Translations under genes and position numbers: made by a program
Source: Chaetoderma sp. LZ-2023a
Lineage: Eukaryota; Mollusca; Caudofoveata; Chaetodermatida; Chaetodermatidae
Reading direction: 5' to 3'
DNA length: 64,000 bases
Assembly (NCBI GenBank): GCA_034401795.1
Contig: CM067360.1
Location: 125,636,883-125,700,882 of the forward strand
Notes under the pieces: generated by a model
The model's input: only the letters and a program-made list of their open reading frames with translations
What the model was told of the DNA's origin: nothing
The model's database searches: none
Shown: piece by piece, positions 9,798 to 21,335 of the stretch
How the letters are laid out: each line of letters begins with the position of its first letter
Position numbering within the stretch: the stretch's first letter is position 1

Positions 9798-9896
9798 CTT
9801 ATTTTGGATATCTGGACTGGCACCAGCAAGCAAAAGGCAGCGGACAATTTCAGTATGACCAGCCCTGCTCGCTAAATGAAGGGCACAGAGAGAATC
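9798..9896 (-). CDS. dapk1-like: DAPK-like gene, ankyrin exon f
   Basis: A 99-nt, phase-0 exon with acceptor 'tttacAG' and donor GTAATGG. It encodes exactly one 33-residue ankyrin repeat, beginning DSLCALHLASRAGH and continuing TEIVRCLLLAGASPDIQNK. It has the consensus helix-turn-helix (ALHLAS.AGH..IV..LL.AGA). It corresponds to the DAPK1 repeat with LHLAANNG...VRYLCLMGAS (recalled). Ankyrin repeats in DAPK serve protein contacts and cytoskeletal targeting. Confidence 0.85.
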
Positions 9897-10014
9897 CTGT
9901 AAATAACAAAGACTATTACAGGTAGTGGACATATCACATGTCAAGATTACAGCACATGTATTTACTATTGGCTATAAATGTCAGCTGAACATTCATATTA
10001 TACTTATTAACTTC

Positions 10015-10257
10015 TTAACCTTTTAATGGCTAAATTTGGTCAAGATAATCAAAATATTTGTCTACTGAATGTCGATTTGCAGGCCTAGAGAACTTTTTTT
10101 GAAAATTTAACACTGGAATGACTGGCTCAGTTATCGAGCCAGTCATTCCAGTGGTACATTTTCAAAAGTAGTCTTCTCTTGACCTGCAAATGGACATTCC
10201 TCAAGACCACTGCAGTTTTGGATTTGGATTTTGGGCGGCTTCTTCATGAAAGGGTTT
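10015..10257. repeat. PAL1 palindromic MITE copy
   Basis: Starts 'ttaaccttttaatggctaaa', has the central palindrome 'gaatgactggctcag.tatcgagccagtcattc', and ends 'catgaaagggttt'. DIRS-A2 begins directly at its right end, so the DIRS inserted at or in the MITE terminus. Confidence 0.8.
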
Positions 10258-10297
10258 AAACGAAATCACCGATTTCTTTTTTCACCAGAGAGTTGAT

Positions 10298-10446
10298 ACT
10301 TACCACCCTGATACTTTATGATATCTCCTAAATGTCGACCTAGCTTCAATAATACTCTGAATTAAAAAGAAAACGCCCCCCACTGGGCAGGTTACACAAC
10401 TGACAGTCCAGCGGATGTGCAGCCCAAACTCGCACATGCGTGGGCT
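10298..10446. repeat. DIRS-A2 left inverted terminal repeat
   Basis: Complementary to 16982-17132: 'acttaccaccctgatacttt', 'ccactgggcaggtt', 'gcagcccaaactcgcacatg'. The outer ~40 bp (10258-10297) is a left-only extension. Confidence 0.85.
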
Positions 10447-10535
10447 GCCTCATTCTATTCCAAAATATTGGCTGACCTAATTGCAAAATAAAACGCCGAT
10501 AGACCGAGCCTCTGTGGGGCGGAAAGGCTGGGGTC

Positions 10536-10640
10536 ATATCAGGGTGGTAAGTATCAACTCTCTCGTGAAAAAAGAAATCCGTGAATTCGTTTATTTCACG
10601 TCAAGAGTATACTTATCACCCTGATGCTTTATGATATAGC
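10536..10640. repeat. DIRS-A2 internal complementary region (ICR)
   Basis: The first half is the complement of the left terminus ('gtatcaactctctcgtgaaa'). The second half is the complement of the right terminus ('cacgtcaagagtatactt'). This junction-like template is a DIRS1 hallmark. Confidence 0.85.
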
Positions 10641-11184
10641 CAGAATTCGTAAGAGAATTCGGTGGGAGGGAGGGGAAGGTCAGAAGACCGGCTCATCCCT
10701 GGAAGAGCAAGCTTTTGCTTTTGGAGCACAACAAACATTTGAAATTGCGTATGTAAACACAATCAGGAAATGATTTGGACAGCGGATAACACGACCGATG
10801 TTGAGAGTAATGATTGTTTCACATCTGCTTCCCCCCCTCTTTTAAAGAGGGAGCGATGACCTCAATGTCCTATATGCTCTCTATGTACTCGTGCTAAAGT
10901 ACTATAAGACATCGGACGAAAGCTTCATTTCGTATACTCTCAGATGGAACCACAAAGAACACAAAACCATCACCATTTTAGTAAGTAATATAAAACGTGA
11001 CAAAAAATAACCATCACCAAATATAGGACTAACCTATTTTGATGAGATTCCCTTTGATCACCGCTGGCGATGATAGGAACAGTACGGAAAAGCGGGGATT
11101 CCCTCACCCCCCACTAAATTGCACTGTGTGTGAGTCAACGGCTTTATGTACAATATTTACCAATTAGATAGATTTCACGTTTAT

Positions 11185-12340
11185 GTAAAATCGATAAGGC
11201 AAGTGGATTTGACGTGTCATGTAGATAATGATCTGTAAAACTAGACTCACAGTGCCATTGTGCTACTGACATAATGTTATCCACCGGCACTCCGTTAAAC
11301 AGAGCCGTGGATGTCACTACGCCTTGGCCATGTCAACTTGTTTACCCGTGGCAGCTTTGTGGCAATGCTGGATGCATTCCACAATCCACCTAAAAATGGT
11401 ATCTTTAGAAGCTCTCCCATGGGGTTCAATGTAAGATAGCCATAAAGCACTAGGGTTCGTCTGCCATTCCTGTGTACGTTGTTTATAACACGTTAATGCA
11501 CGGACTGGACACCAAGCATTTGAATTAGGATCAAACCTAGACAAAGCGGGTAAAACTATAGGCTGACCAGGATATTTTAAAGACTGGTTCTCGCCATAAA
11601 GTTAACTCTAGGTAGAAGCCTAAGGCTTTCCCCTGTCACCACAAAACGGTCTGGCTCTGCTGACAAAGATTGTATTTCACTTCTTCATCTGGCTGAAGCT
11701 GCAGCAATCAGAAAAACTGTTTTAAGCGTCAACATTTTCATGGAAATGGAGCTTAGTGGTTCAAAGGGTTTATCTGCTAATACTTGAAGTACTAACGATA
11801 AACTCCAAGATGGAATCACTGGAGGATTCCTTGGTCTTAGATTACCCATGCCTTTGATTAAAGTATTTAGATTACATACTTCATCACTTCCCCTATTAGC
11901 CAAGCAAGGGATAAATGACATTAAAGCTGACTTGTAGCCAGCAATAGAGTTAGGCGTGAGGCTATAGGCATCAAAAAGGTGACAGAGGAAATCGGCTACT
12001 ACCTGAATAGATGCTTCCATTGGATTAATACATATTTTTGAGCACCATTCAACAAATCTGTTGATTTTATAATTATATGCTCTGGAGGTTGACCCCCTTC
12101 TGGCTTTTGCCATAAACATGGCTGCTTGCTCAGAAAAACCCTCCTTAACTGCTGATTCCTTGACAACATCCACGCAGTCAATTGGAACATTGACGGGTTG
12201 TTGTGCAAGGCCTTGCCCTGGAAGATTATGTTGTCCATCAGAGGCAGAGGAACAGGATTGCAGACCAGAAGGTCCAGCAGATCCGTATACCATGATCTTT
12301 GGAATCAGGATTGCTGGCGGGAATGCATATGCATACATTC
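11185..12340 (-). pseudogene. DIRS-A2 tyrosine recombinase remnant
   Basis: Minus-strand pieces matching YR of the fuller copies: KEGFSEQAAMFMAKARRGST, LSLVLQVLADKPFEPLSS, LTLKTVFLIAAASAR (catalytic Arg region) and GRASKDTIFRWIVECIQ. Fossil, broken. Confidence 0.8.
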
Positions 12341-12391
12341 CCTCCCAGCTGATAGCTAACGCATCTATTGCGATAGCGCTCGGATCTGGAA

Positions 12392-13942
12392 TCAGAGACG
12401 TACGTCGTCATCTTCACATTCTTGTTTGTTGCGAAAAAATCTATGTTGGGCTTGCCCCAGTGTTAACATTAACAGGCGATCTGCTACACATTGATTTAGT
12501 TGCCATTCCATGGGAAGAATGCTCATTCTTCGGCTCAATGAGTCTGCTAATAGATTTAGTCTTCCCAGAATATGAACTGCTTTCAGGGAAATCCCATGAT
12601 CTAGGCACCAGCAAAGCAGTTTCCATGTCATCATACAGAGACTGCGCGACTTTGTCCTGCGCTGGCGGTTTATGTACGTCACTACTGTTGTATTGTCTGA
12701 TCGAACCAGAACACTCTTGCCCTTGACCTTCTCTAGGAAGTGTTCCATGGCTAAGACTACTGCTCGCATTTCCAGCAGATTGATATGTTCTCTTGACTGA
12801 TCCAGATTCCAAAGCCCTGATACTTTGTTTTCTTCCAGGCAAGCTCCCCATCCCTCCACTGATGCATCTGTGTACATCGTTAACTGAGGGTGGGGAGGTG
12901 ACAACGTCACCCATGCCAGGAGATTTTCTCTCTTCATCCACCATTGAAGGTGGTGAATAAGAGGTTCCAACACTGACACCTTTGAGTCCAGGAAACCCGT
13001 ACTCTGGGTCCACTGTGTCATGAGAAATAACTGGATCGGCCGCCGGCATAAGGCTGCCTGAGGAATGACTGGTTCCAAAGAAACCATCAACCCCAACATT
13101 CTCAAGTAGACCCGTGCCAGGACATGACAACTGTTGCACACTGACTGTATGACTGAGATGAGTATTTCTACTCTCTCTTGAGATGGATAAACATATCCTA
13201 TATCTAGATCGAAGAACATGCCCAGGTAAACAAACCTCTGGGATGGAGTCAGCTCTGACTTTTGAAAGTTGATTATCCAGCCTAGATCTGTAAGAGTTTT
13301 CAAAACGATCTCCAGATTTGCTGATAGATTTTTTTTAGTGTGTGCTTTTAACAGCCAGTCGTCTATGTACGTGTGGATTGCTGTGTGTGTCTCCTGCGGA
13401 GGTATGACGTCATAGCTTGGACCACTCGAGTGAAGACTCGAGGAGCCGTCGATATACCAAATGGGAGAACCCTGAATTCCCATTGGCGGCCCTGAAATGC
13501 AAATCTCAGGAACCGACGAAAGCTCTTCGCAATTGGAATGTGAAAATAGGCATCTTTTAGATCTATTGATGCTGTCCACATTCCCTTCCTCAATCCTGCT
13601 AACACCATTATCAGTTTCCATTTTGAAACTTGGTGTGAGGATAAACCTGTTGAGAGGTTTGAGGTTGAGAATTGGTCTCCACCATCCAGTGTTTTTTGTC
13701 ACTAGGGACATGGTTGAATAATAACCCGGCCATTTTCGTGGCGGTTGAATAGCGTGTTTTAGTATGAGGGATTGAATTTCTTCCTCTATACACAACCGTT
13801 GATCTAGATCTCTTGGATTTTGAGTCCAGATCGGAACCAGAGACAGGCGCGATGGCTGATTTAAAATCCAGTCGGTATGGTAACCGACTGAAAGCCATCG
13901 CAAGACTGAGCGGTCCTGAGTAACCCGCTCACACTCTTGCAT
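12392..13942 (-). pseudogene. DIRS-A2 RT-RNase H remnant
   Basis: A separate minus-strand piece holds the RT motifs LKDAYFHIPI and LPFGISTAPRVFT. YIDDWLLKAH follows in the 516-codon frame. RNase H motifs are MYTDASVEGWGACLE, LLEMRAVVLAMEH, VRSDNTTVVTYI and NLLADSLSRR. Fossil, broken. Confidence 0.85.
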
Positions 13943-14062
13943 GTGGACCCGAAAAGTGCAAGAGAAGCCCTGTCTCTGGTAGCTGTCCTAGCAGCACTGG
14001 TGTGGTCTTTTTGAGAGGCGACCCATCAGGTTCGGCTCCCACGACCAGAACCCCGCGCTCCT

Positions 14063-16051
14063 CTACCAGCGCCACGCGCACCTCAGTATGCAGGCTGTCT
14101 GGCGGTTTGCGCTGGAGGAGCCTGCGCTTCCCCCACCCCCCCCCCCCCCTAGCTGGCTTACGCTGTCATTGCCATGGCCGATGCTGCGTAGGTGGTTGGC
14201 CTCTGACAAGGCCACCACCACCCCTAGCCTGCCGAGGGTGGAAGACAGGGGGCGCTGCTCGAACAGGCTCCATGTGGAGGACTTCAAACTGCTCTCGCAG
14301 CGCCCTCTGGTTGTTCACCAGGTTTACGGTTTGTTGGAGGTGCAGACATCCTTCACCTCCAAACAACCCTGGACCTGCCATCGGCGTCCGAAGAAGCCGA
14401 TTGTACAGGTCCTGCGAGGGCACAAATTGTCAAGGGCAAATGTGCGCCTCGCGCGTAAACTACTGGTTACGGATCTCGTCATGCAGTCCACAGCCAGGTT
14501 AATGCCATCCTGGATGGCTCTCTGGACTGCAAGAGGAGAAGTTTGGCGGGCCACGGATGCTGCTACTACCCCCTGTAGCAGCTGGGAAACGTGCGAGAGA
14601 GCCGAGATGGCTCCTCTCGTACTTTCCTGTGTCCCGCAGCGCGGAATTAGCGTTGCGCAGAGCGCTAGCGCACAAGGGTCCCGTGTCAGACTGGGACCCA
14701 GGCCGCGTGTCTTCGCCCAAAGCCGCACAGTCATCCGTGCGAGGCTTTGGAACGACGCCATACTTCTAATATAGATCAGAACTTATACGGCAGCGCCGTG
14801 CCACCTCGCAAGGCGTCCTTTCGGCAGAATGGACGTCTCTGCCGCAGCGAACATATCAACGATATGCTCCGCATACGGCAGAGATGGCATGGTGCTCGTC
14901 ACCGGTTTCCCTCCCAACCACGGGCGCTGGTCCCGCTGGGAAGCCGGTGGATCCACCTGGAGTTCTGGCTTGATGTTCACCAGCCATTGGCAAGCATCCA
15001 GCCAGTCTTCCTCGGTGGCCACCTGTGAATGTTCGACGAGCCTAGGGCCCTCGTCGTCCTCCACCACATTCACTGGTGGAGTAATGGCCGGAGCTGAAGA
15101 TACTCCTGGAAAGCCAGGGAAGCCATACGGACCCGCAAGGGATGGCATGGCTTGCGCCGTGGCTATTCCAGGAGCCGGATCTACGGCGTCATGGGAGGCT
15201 AAAAACATGACGTCACAGTCCGGGCCTTCCTCATGGTAACTCTCGGCAAGCCGAGGGATACAGTATGGACGGCCATCGGCTCCTAGCCAGCCTAGCCGTT
15301 AAGCCCACTCCCGAAGAAGTAGTTCCATATGGAAAAGGTCACCCATGGGGGCCCATGGGAATCCATTTCCATGGCCATCGACTCATTGGTAGGCCATAAC
15401 AGTGTCCTCTTCTTCCTGCCCAGAAAGATTAGACGCCAAGCTTGAAAAGGGATCAAGCTCGGCCTGGGCAGGAGGGATATCGCTTGAGGCGCTGATACCC
15501 TTAGCCTTAGGCTACTCTAAAGCACTTGATAAGCGAGCGCCCGAGGCCATAGCTTTCGCTCCCGGGTCCATGGGCGAGGCAAGCCTCAGCGCCGGACCAA
15601 CGGGAGCCGTCTCTGGGTCTATAACGAAAACTGGTTTGCTAAGAGAACCAGACCCAGAGACGGGAACACTCTGTCCCGGAGCAAATGAAGAAGACAATGA
15701 TGAACTTGACCCGGGAAGCAAGCTGCGAAGCAACTCCGGGACAAGATCCGTGATCGTCTTCTTCATTTCTCCCATCATTTCAAGACGGAAGGCCTCCATG
15801 TCTGGCATGGACGCCTTCCTCTTCTTACCACACTCCTTTTTCAGACGCCTCTTCTCGTCTGCCGCCTGGACCTTTACCTGCTGATTTAAAAAATCAGTTA
15901 AAACCTCCACCGGCCACGACTCACACACATGGCAATTTAGAAGAGGCCCGCACGTACTGCAGTCATGAGGGAAAAAGCGGGCCTTCACAAAACGGTGGCA
16001 GGAAGGGCATTTGTTCTCAATAACCCTATGAAAAGACACAAATGGAAACAA
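14063..16051 (-). pseudogene. DIRS-A2 gag remnant
   Basis: Near the right end, an N-terminal Cys/His cluster (CPSCHRFVKARFFPHDCSTC ... NCHVCESW), a Lys-rich stretch and the helix 'ITDLVPELLRSLLPG'. Toward the left, the capsid-like region (RSVTSSLRARRTFALDNLCP). Fossil, broken. Confidence 0.8.
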
Positions 16052-16812
16052 TTAGTTTTTAGTTATGACGAACCAAAAAACCAATTGCAGAAGGCTAATA
16101 AGATTCATAAGGAAAACTTTTGACCATCAAATGAAAGATAAGCCAGGCCCATAGAAAAAACTATAGGCCTGACAAAAAGTAAACAAATCCTAAAACCTTG
16201 TTATACTTCTTTAAAAAGACAAGGGAGACATAAGAATTTGAACTTGAATAGTTGAGAAGCGAACTTTTTTTTTTAGACTTCAAAGCTCTAAACACAGATT
16301 CATTAGTAATTGAACTTTATAAATACAATGAACCTATGCAAGCCATCAAGAGAGATAAATCACTCAACACTCAGTCAAAAAACTTCTAAAATATTTAGAA
16401 ATAAAATGACTGAAATTTTTTCTCTCTCCTAAATAACCTCATAAGATGACTTCTGAGGACGAGTGAAGTCTGATAAACAACACAGGAATACCTGATCCTG
16501 AGTCCAAAAACCCTGTGGTGGAGGGAGAAAGCGGAGAAATTACTTCTTATGGTAATAACTCTCTCAGCAAACTCATAATAAAATAGAAGGACCCAGAAAC
16601 CAAGTATAAATATTGTTTAAATAAAAGGATACCCTTCAAATATCAGCTCATGTGTCTAAAAAATAAAGCCCAACATGCGTTAGCTAATATATAGGCTTCC
16701 CCCATAAAAGAGCTAGCCTAATAAAGACGTATACCCCAAGATAGCGCAAATCCCGGAAATACCATCCGAGTCAACACGCAAATTTTTTATCAATAAATTT
16801 ACTAAAGTAAAC

Positions 16813-16863
16813 CTGATGGCTTGGACCGGGAGCATCCTCCGGCGACTTGGCAGCGTCAGACAT
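16813..16863 (-). CDS. DIRS-A2 leader exon
   Basis: Seventeen codons, MSDAAKSPEDAPGPSHQ, ending CAG|GTTTACTTT at a splice donor. The same length, end residues (..HQ) and donor position occur in copies A3, A5 and A6. Confidence 0.6.
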
Positions 16864-16981
16864 ACTAATATAACAGTCAAGCAAGTTGCAAAACAACTCA
16901 AAGCTTAAAAAAGAATGAAAGCAAAAGCAACGCTAGAAAGCGTGTTGCAATGGCAGGTCAATATTTTAAGAAGAGAATGAG

Positions 16982-17132
16982 TCAGCCCCGCGCATGTGCG
17001 AGTTTGGGCTGCACATCCGCTGGACTGTCAGTTGTGTAACCTGCCCAGTCGGGGCAGTTTCTTTTTAATTCTGAGTATTATTGAAGCTAGGTCGATATTT
17101 AGGAAATATCATAAAGTATCAGGGTGGTAAGT
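16982..17132. repeat. DIRS-A2 right inverted terminal repeat
   Basis: Complement of 10298-10446. The last 18 bp, to 'gtgatgtgaaag', is a right-only extension. Confidence 0.85.
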
Positions 17133-17482
17133 ATACTCGTGATGTGAAAGTATCTTAACTCTTGCACTTTTGCTTCGTTAGTGTTCAATAGTTAATTATC
17201 ATTAGCAAAGTAACTGGTTTAATTCAGTGAAGATGAACCCATGTCACTCAAACATGTTGCTATCACACACTCCAGTAAGTGTTGCTTCATTCTGACAATA
17301 AATAGGTTTTCCATCTACCCTATGATACAACAATGCTATTCTAATTTATCCAAGTCAGGGTTCATACACATTTCACACAGCAAAGTTTGTGACCTTGAGC
17401 ACAAAATAATGTTGTTCAAATCTGTTTTCTCTGTATGATTTTCTGCATTAGATGATATTTTGTGTCATGATATGAAAACTTA

Positions 17483-17551
17483 AAGTTTTAAAACCAATTT
17501 GACTGGGAGCTGTTGCTTCCAGTCAAATTAGGCTCAAAATATGCAACAGTT
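17483..17551. repeat. PAL2 foldback repeat copy
   Basis: Inverted arms 'ccaatttgactgggagct' and 'agtcaaattaggctcaaa' around a short centre, ending 'caacagtttgcc'. Member of the family best seen at 27417-27509. Confidence 0.75.
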
Positions 17552-17572
17552 TGCCTGTTTGGTTGTCTGTAA

Positions 17573-17795
17573 TCCCTTCGTGGTGAAGCCAGCCAAAACC
17601 AGCCTCTGCAGTGAGCTTGAAGAATATCCACTTGCTAGCCAAGAGAATACTATTCTTTAAAGTTTACCACCGGAATAATTGGATTGATAATCGAGCAAGT
17701 CATTTCAATGATAAATTGTCAAAAAATAGTCTTTTCTTGGGTTGCAAGCAAATATTTTGATATTTTTGACCAAATTTAGCTGTTAAAGGATTAAA
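17573..17795. repeat. PAL1 palindromic MITE copy
   Basis: Diverged copy: 'agcctctgcagtgagcttga', 'agtttaccaccggaataatt', 'agcaagtcatttcaatgata', 'ttagctgttaaaggatta'. Confidence 0.7.
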
Positions 17796-17954
17796 CAGAT
17801 ATGCAGGAAGTTTGTGCTTTAGAGGTTTAGTTCTGCATTAATTTTCCATAACTTGTGAGAAAACTTGCCGATTTTCTAAACCTTAATTCTAAATTCAGTG
17901 AATTTCACTGAGTATGAACCCAATGTTACCAGGCTTGTTGTATACTTTATGTAC

Positions 17955-18053
17955 CTTATTCAGTTTATCCATATCTGCTTTGGCCTCGCACAGTTCATAG
18001 ACAATGGCCAGTACTCCATCTCTAGAACAACAATGCAGCACTGTCTCACCGTC
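17955..18053 (-). CDS. dapk1-like: DAPK-like gene, ankyrin exon e
   Basis: A 99-nt, phase-0 exon with acceptor 'gtttctAG' and donor GTACAT. The 33-residue ankyrin repeat starts DGETVLHCCSRDG and contains IVYELCEAKADMDKLNK. The closest DAPK1 repeat, from memory, reads G.TPLHVACKDG..IVVALCEA...LD.SNK, one of the best matches among the seven exons and the main reason for the DAPK call. Confidence 0.88.
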
Positions 18054-18243
18054 CTAGAAACACATATATCATATTAAATGACAAACTATTAACCAACATA
18101 TTATCCAACTATACTTGTATATCCGTAGCCAAATCTGAACCATGTTAGCCAGAAATTTTCTTAAAAGCCATGAGCATATTTGAAATCATTTTCATCACCC
18201 GCTAACCTTTCAACCGAACACTACAGACCAGATGCAAGGTTCA

Positions 18244-18874
18244 GTTGAATATTTTGGGATTAATTTGGCTGGAAGCTCTTGCTGCCTAGCTAGCACTCCA
18301 TGTGTCTGTAGTGCGTAAAGGATGTGGTGTATTGCGTACTGCATATTGATTGTATCCATGTATGCATATATTCAAGTGTGTGATATGTGATATACCAGTT
18401 TGTAATTTTTTAGCGAAAGACAAGCTTGGGGTTTAGTAGTGAAACAAAAAATGGACAAATTTTCCAGTCCTTTGCAGTGAAATCATACCTCTGTGTTGCT
18501 CAAAGGTTGAGTGCATGATGACAGATATGATGGTCCATGAAATATTACAGCAAAGAAAGAGATTTGGAGCATTTCACCATCTTGTCAAAGAACTTCATTC
18601 AGAATGATTCCATCAGTATTTCCACTTAAGCAAGGAGCAATTTCAGGAAGTTGTGCGTATGTCAGCGTAATACATTTTCAGACGATCCCAAAGGAGTTCT
18701 GGTAATGACGCACTATGCATTGCGCAATACGCATCAAACATTACGTACACATGGACACACTTTAGTTAAAATTCAATATAGGCGTTGTTTGCGCACTACA
18801 CAATATGCAGTGCTAACAATAGGCAGCAACAGATTACAGTCAAATCAGTGCCAAAATATTCAACAATCAACCAA
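18244..18874. repeat. PAL2 foldback with ~500 bp in its loop
   Basis: The left arm 'gttgaatattttgggattaa' with 'ctcttgctgcct' pairs with 'aggcagcaacagattacagt' and 'gccaaaatattcaac' far to the right. The loop carries its own imperfect inverted pieces ('gtagtgcgtaaa...gtattgcgtactgcat' and 'gcgcactacacaatatgcag'), so it is a second foldback sequence inside the first. Confidence 0.55.
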
Positions 18875-19053
18875 CATATACCTATGATTTAAAATTGGGA
18901 TATTGATAAGGAGTGAAAGGGTTAATTGTTTTCAGAATAAAAACATTAAAAATTTCATTAATATTGACCTTACCATGGTCTTCACAATTGATGGAGAGAT
19001 CCATGATCTGTCACTCAAGTATTCGATATCATAATCAAATATGTTACATGTTA

Positions 19054-19226
19054 ACTGGAGTGAGTTCAGAAGGTGAATGTTTGATGAACGTTCGCCTTCT
19101 TTGTGGGACAGTGCCCAGCAATGTGTCATCTACATTACTAAACTGAAGTATATAGTGAGTATACGACACATTATTGAACACTGTTAAGTAACGCAAAACA
19201 TTTTTTGTGCTCCTGAACGCACCCCT
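19054..19226. repeat. short TIR element, family shared with 51848-51957
   Basis: Starts 'actggagtgagttcagaagg' and ends 'gctcctgaacgcacccctg', the same termini and inner 'gaacgttcgccttct' as the element near 51.9 kb, in opposite orientation. About 170 bp, non-coding. Confidence 0.65.
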
Positions 19227-19330
19227 GACGTCACAATCAAAATGCCGTAGCTCCATCATGAAAATCGAAGTCTGTCACTAAAGTGTACAAATTGTATGTC
19301 TTTGATGAATTTATAATTTAATAAACATTC

Positions 19331-19389
19331 TGTTGAATATTTTGAAAGTAATTTTACCAAGAGCTGTGGATGTCATATGCAGCATAAAT
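19331..19389. repeat. left arm of a PAL2 foldback split by DIRS-A3
   Basis: 'tgttgaatattttgaaagta' to 'gagctgtggatgtcatatgc' is the left arm of PAL2. Its partner arm is on the other side of DIRS-A3 at 26187-26225. Confidence 0.7.
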
Positions 19390-19425
19390 GAAAGCAAGGA
19401 TTTCTTTTTTCATGAGAGAGTTGAT

Positions 19426-19601
19426 ACTTACCTCCCTAATACTCTTTGATATTGCTAAATATCGACTTGCACTCAATAAACACTCAGAATAAAAACAGTT
19501 AGGTGCCCCTACTGGGCAGGGAGTCAGGGTGCAGTCCGGCGGATGCCAGCCCCACCACCGCGCATGCGCAGACTAGTACTTCCTCTGACTAATTTATTGG
19601 C
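19426..19601. repeat. DIRS-A3 left inverted terminal repeat
   Basis: Complement of 25991-26168, including 'gttaggtgcccctactgggc' and 'ccaccgcgcatgcgcagact'. Confidence 0.9.
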
Positions 19602-19663
19602 TGACACACATGCAACTATTAAGAGCCTGAAGACCGAGCCTCTGTGGGGTGGAGGCCGGGTCC

Positions 19664-19768
19664 GTATTAGGGAGGTAAGTATCAACTCTCTCGTGAAAAA
19701 AGAAATCCTTGATTTCGTTTATTTCACTTCAAGAGTATACTTACCTCCCTAAAACTCTTTGATATTGC
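19664..19768. repeat. DIRS-A3 ICR
   Basis: 'gggaggtaagtatcaactct' (complement of the left end) joined through 'tttcgtttatttcacttcaa' to 'gagtatacttacctccct' (complement of the right end). Confidence 0.9.
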
Positions 19769-20216
19769 CAGAATTCGACAGGGAATTCGGCAGGAGGGAG
19801 GCGAGGTCAAAAGACCAGCTCTTCCCTATACCCTTTTCCGCGTATAAGGCACTTAAACTTCTGAAACTGTGTGAAAACACAGTCAGGATTTGACAAAACA
19901 TCGGCTAACACAAACCGATGGATGAGAGATGACAGAATGTCATATGCGCTCCATTTTCGTATACTCTCAATGATGAACCACATACACACACAAACCATCA
20001 CCATATTAATAACAAAGGGTCACGTGACAATACAATCAACAATGAACAACACATGAACAAGACTGACCTTGTTGAACTTGGCTGCTGACATCATCTTCCC
20101 AGTGGTGAAGGCTGATGCAGTCCCTAAAAGTGGTTGTTCCCATTAATTAATTGTGATATATATATAAGCAATGAGGAAACCTCATCAAAAAAGTACACCT
20201 AATTATTTTTTCAAAA

Positions 20217-21335
20217 TCGACAAGGCGAAAGGATTAGAGGTGTCACGGAGATAATGGTCTGTAAAACTTGACTCACAGTGCCACTGAGCAACTGACATAA
20301 TGTCATCCACAGGGACCCCATTAAATAGGGCAGTGGAAGTCACTACGCCGCGGACACTGTGATCCTTGGCCATGTCAACCTGCTTACCGGTGGCGGATTT
20401 ATGACAAAACCGAATACATTGGGTTCAATATATGACAACCATAACGCTGACTGGTCCGTCTGCCACACCGAAGTACGTTGTTTGTACCGGAGCAGCGCCC
20501 GGACGGCACACCATGCTTTAGAATTAGGATCATATCTAGTTAAAGCTGGCAAAAAAATAGGTTGACCTGGATATTTCAAAGACTGATTCTTAGCCAAGAA
20601 ATTAATCCTAGGTAGAAGCTTAAGGCCTTCCCCTGTAACCACAAAACGGTCCTCCTCGGCTGATAAGGCATGAATTTCACTCCTACGCCTAGCCGAGGCT
20701 GCAGCAATTAAAAATACAGTTTTAAGAGTTAACAGTTTCATAGAAATGGAACTAAGTGGTTCAAAAGGCTTATCACCTAGTACCTGAAGCACTAGAGATA
20801 AACTCCAAGATGGAATCACCGGGGGATTCCTTGGTCTTAGATTGCCCATGCCTTTAATTAATACATTTAATATACTTACTTCATCACTTCCCCTATTAGC
20901 TAAGTAAGGGATAACAGTCATTAAAGCTGACTTATAACCAGCAATAGAGTTAGGCTTGAGGCTATAGGCATCATACAGGTGACAGAGGAAATCAGCTACT
21001 ACCTGAATAGATGAATCCATTGGATCAATACATCTTTTTGAGAACCATTCTGCAAATCTGTTGATTTTATAATTATATGCTCTGGAGGTTGACCCCCTCC
21101 TGGCTTTGGCCATAAACATGGCTGCTTGCTCAGAAAAGCCCTCCTTAATTCTAGATTCCTTGACAACATCCACGCAGTCAATCGGAACATTGACGGATTG
21201 TTGTGAAGGGCCCTGCCCTGGAAGATAATGTTGTCCATCAGAGGCAGAGGAACCGGATTGCAGACCAGAAGGTCCAGCAGATCCGTATACCATGATCGGC
21301 TTGGCCAATCTGGGGCGATCAGAAGCACTTGGCAC
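20217..21335 (-). pseudogene. DIRS-A3 tyrosine recombinase remnant
   Basis: Begins MPSASDRPRLAKPIMVYGS. Carries KEGFSEQAAMFMAKARRGST, then AASARRRSEIHAL (catalytic Arg). The C-terminal half is also recognisable. Fossil, broken. Confidence 0.85.

Larger units (their letters stand above)
10258..17150 (-). mobile_element. DIRS family A, copy A2 (old, broken)
   Basis: A full-length layout of about 6.9 kb: left terminus and inverted repeat, ICR, YR, RT-RNase H, gag, leader exon, right inverted repeat. Its termini read 'ccaccctgatactttatgat' where the other A copies read 'cctccctaatactctttgat', so it is a separate, older subfamily. Broken, with many breaks. It lies in intron e-f in the same orientation as the host gene. 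Confidence 0.9.
9897..17954 (-). other. intron e-f of the DAPK-like gene
   Basis: 8,058 bp, of which 6,893 bp is DIRS-A2. Without it the intron is about 1.2 kb and holds a PAL1 MITE at each side and a PAL2 copy. No other exon seen. Confidence 0.75.

Noticed and set aside
10346-10537. Short minus-strand frame in the left end of DIRS-A2
   Set aside because: It runs through the inverted terminal repeat and similar frames occur in every copy; no coding evidence.
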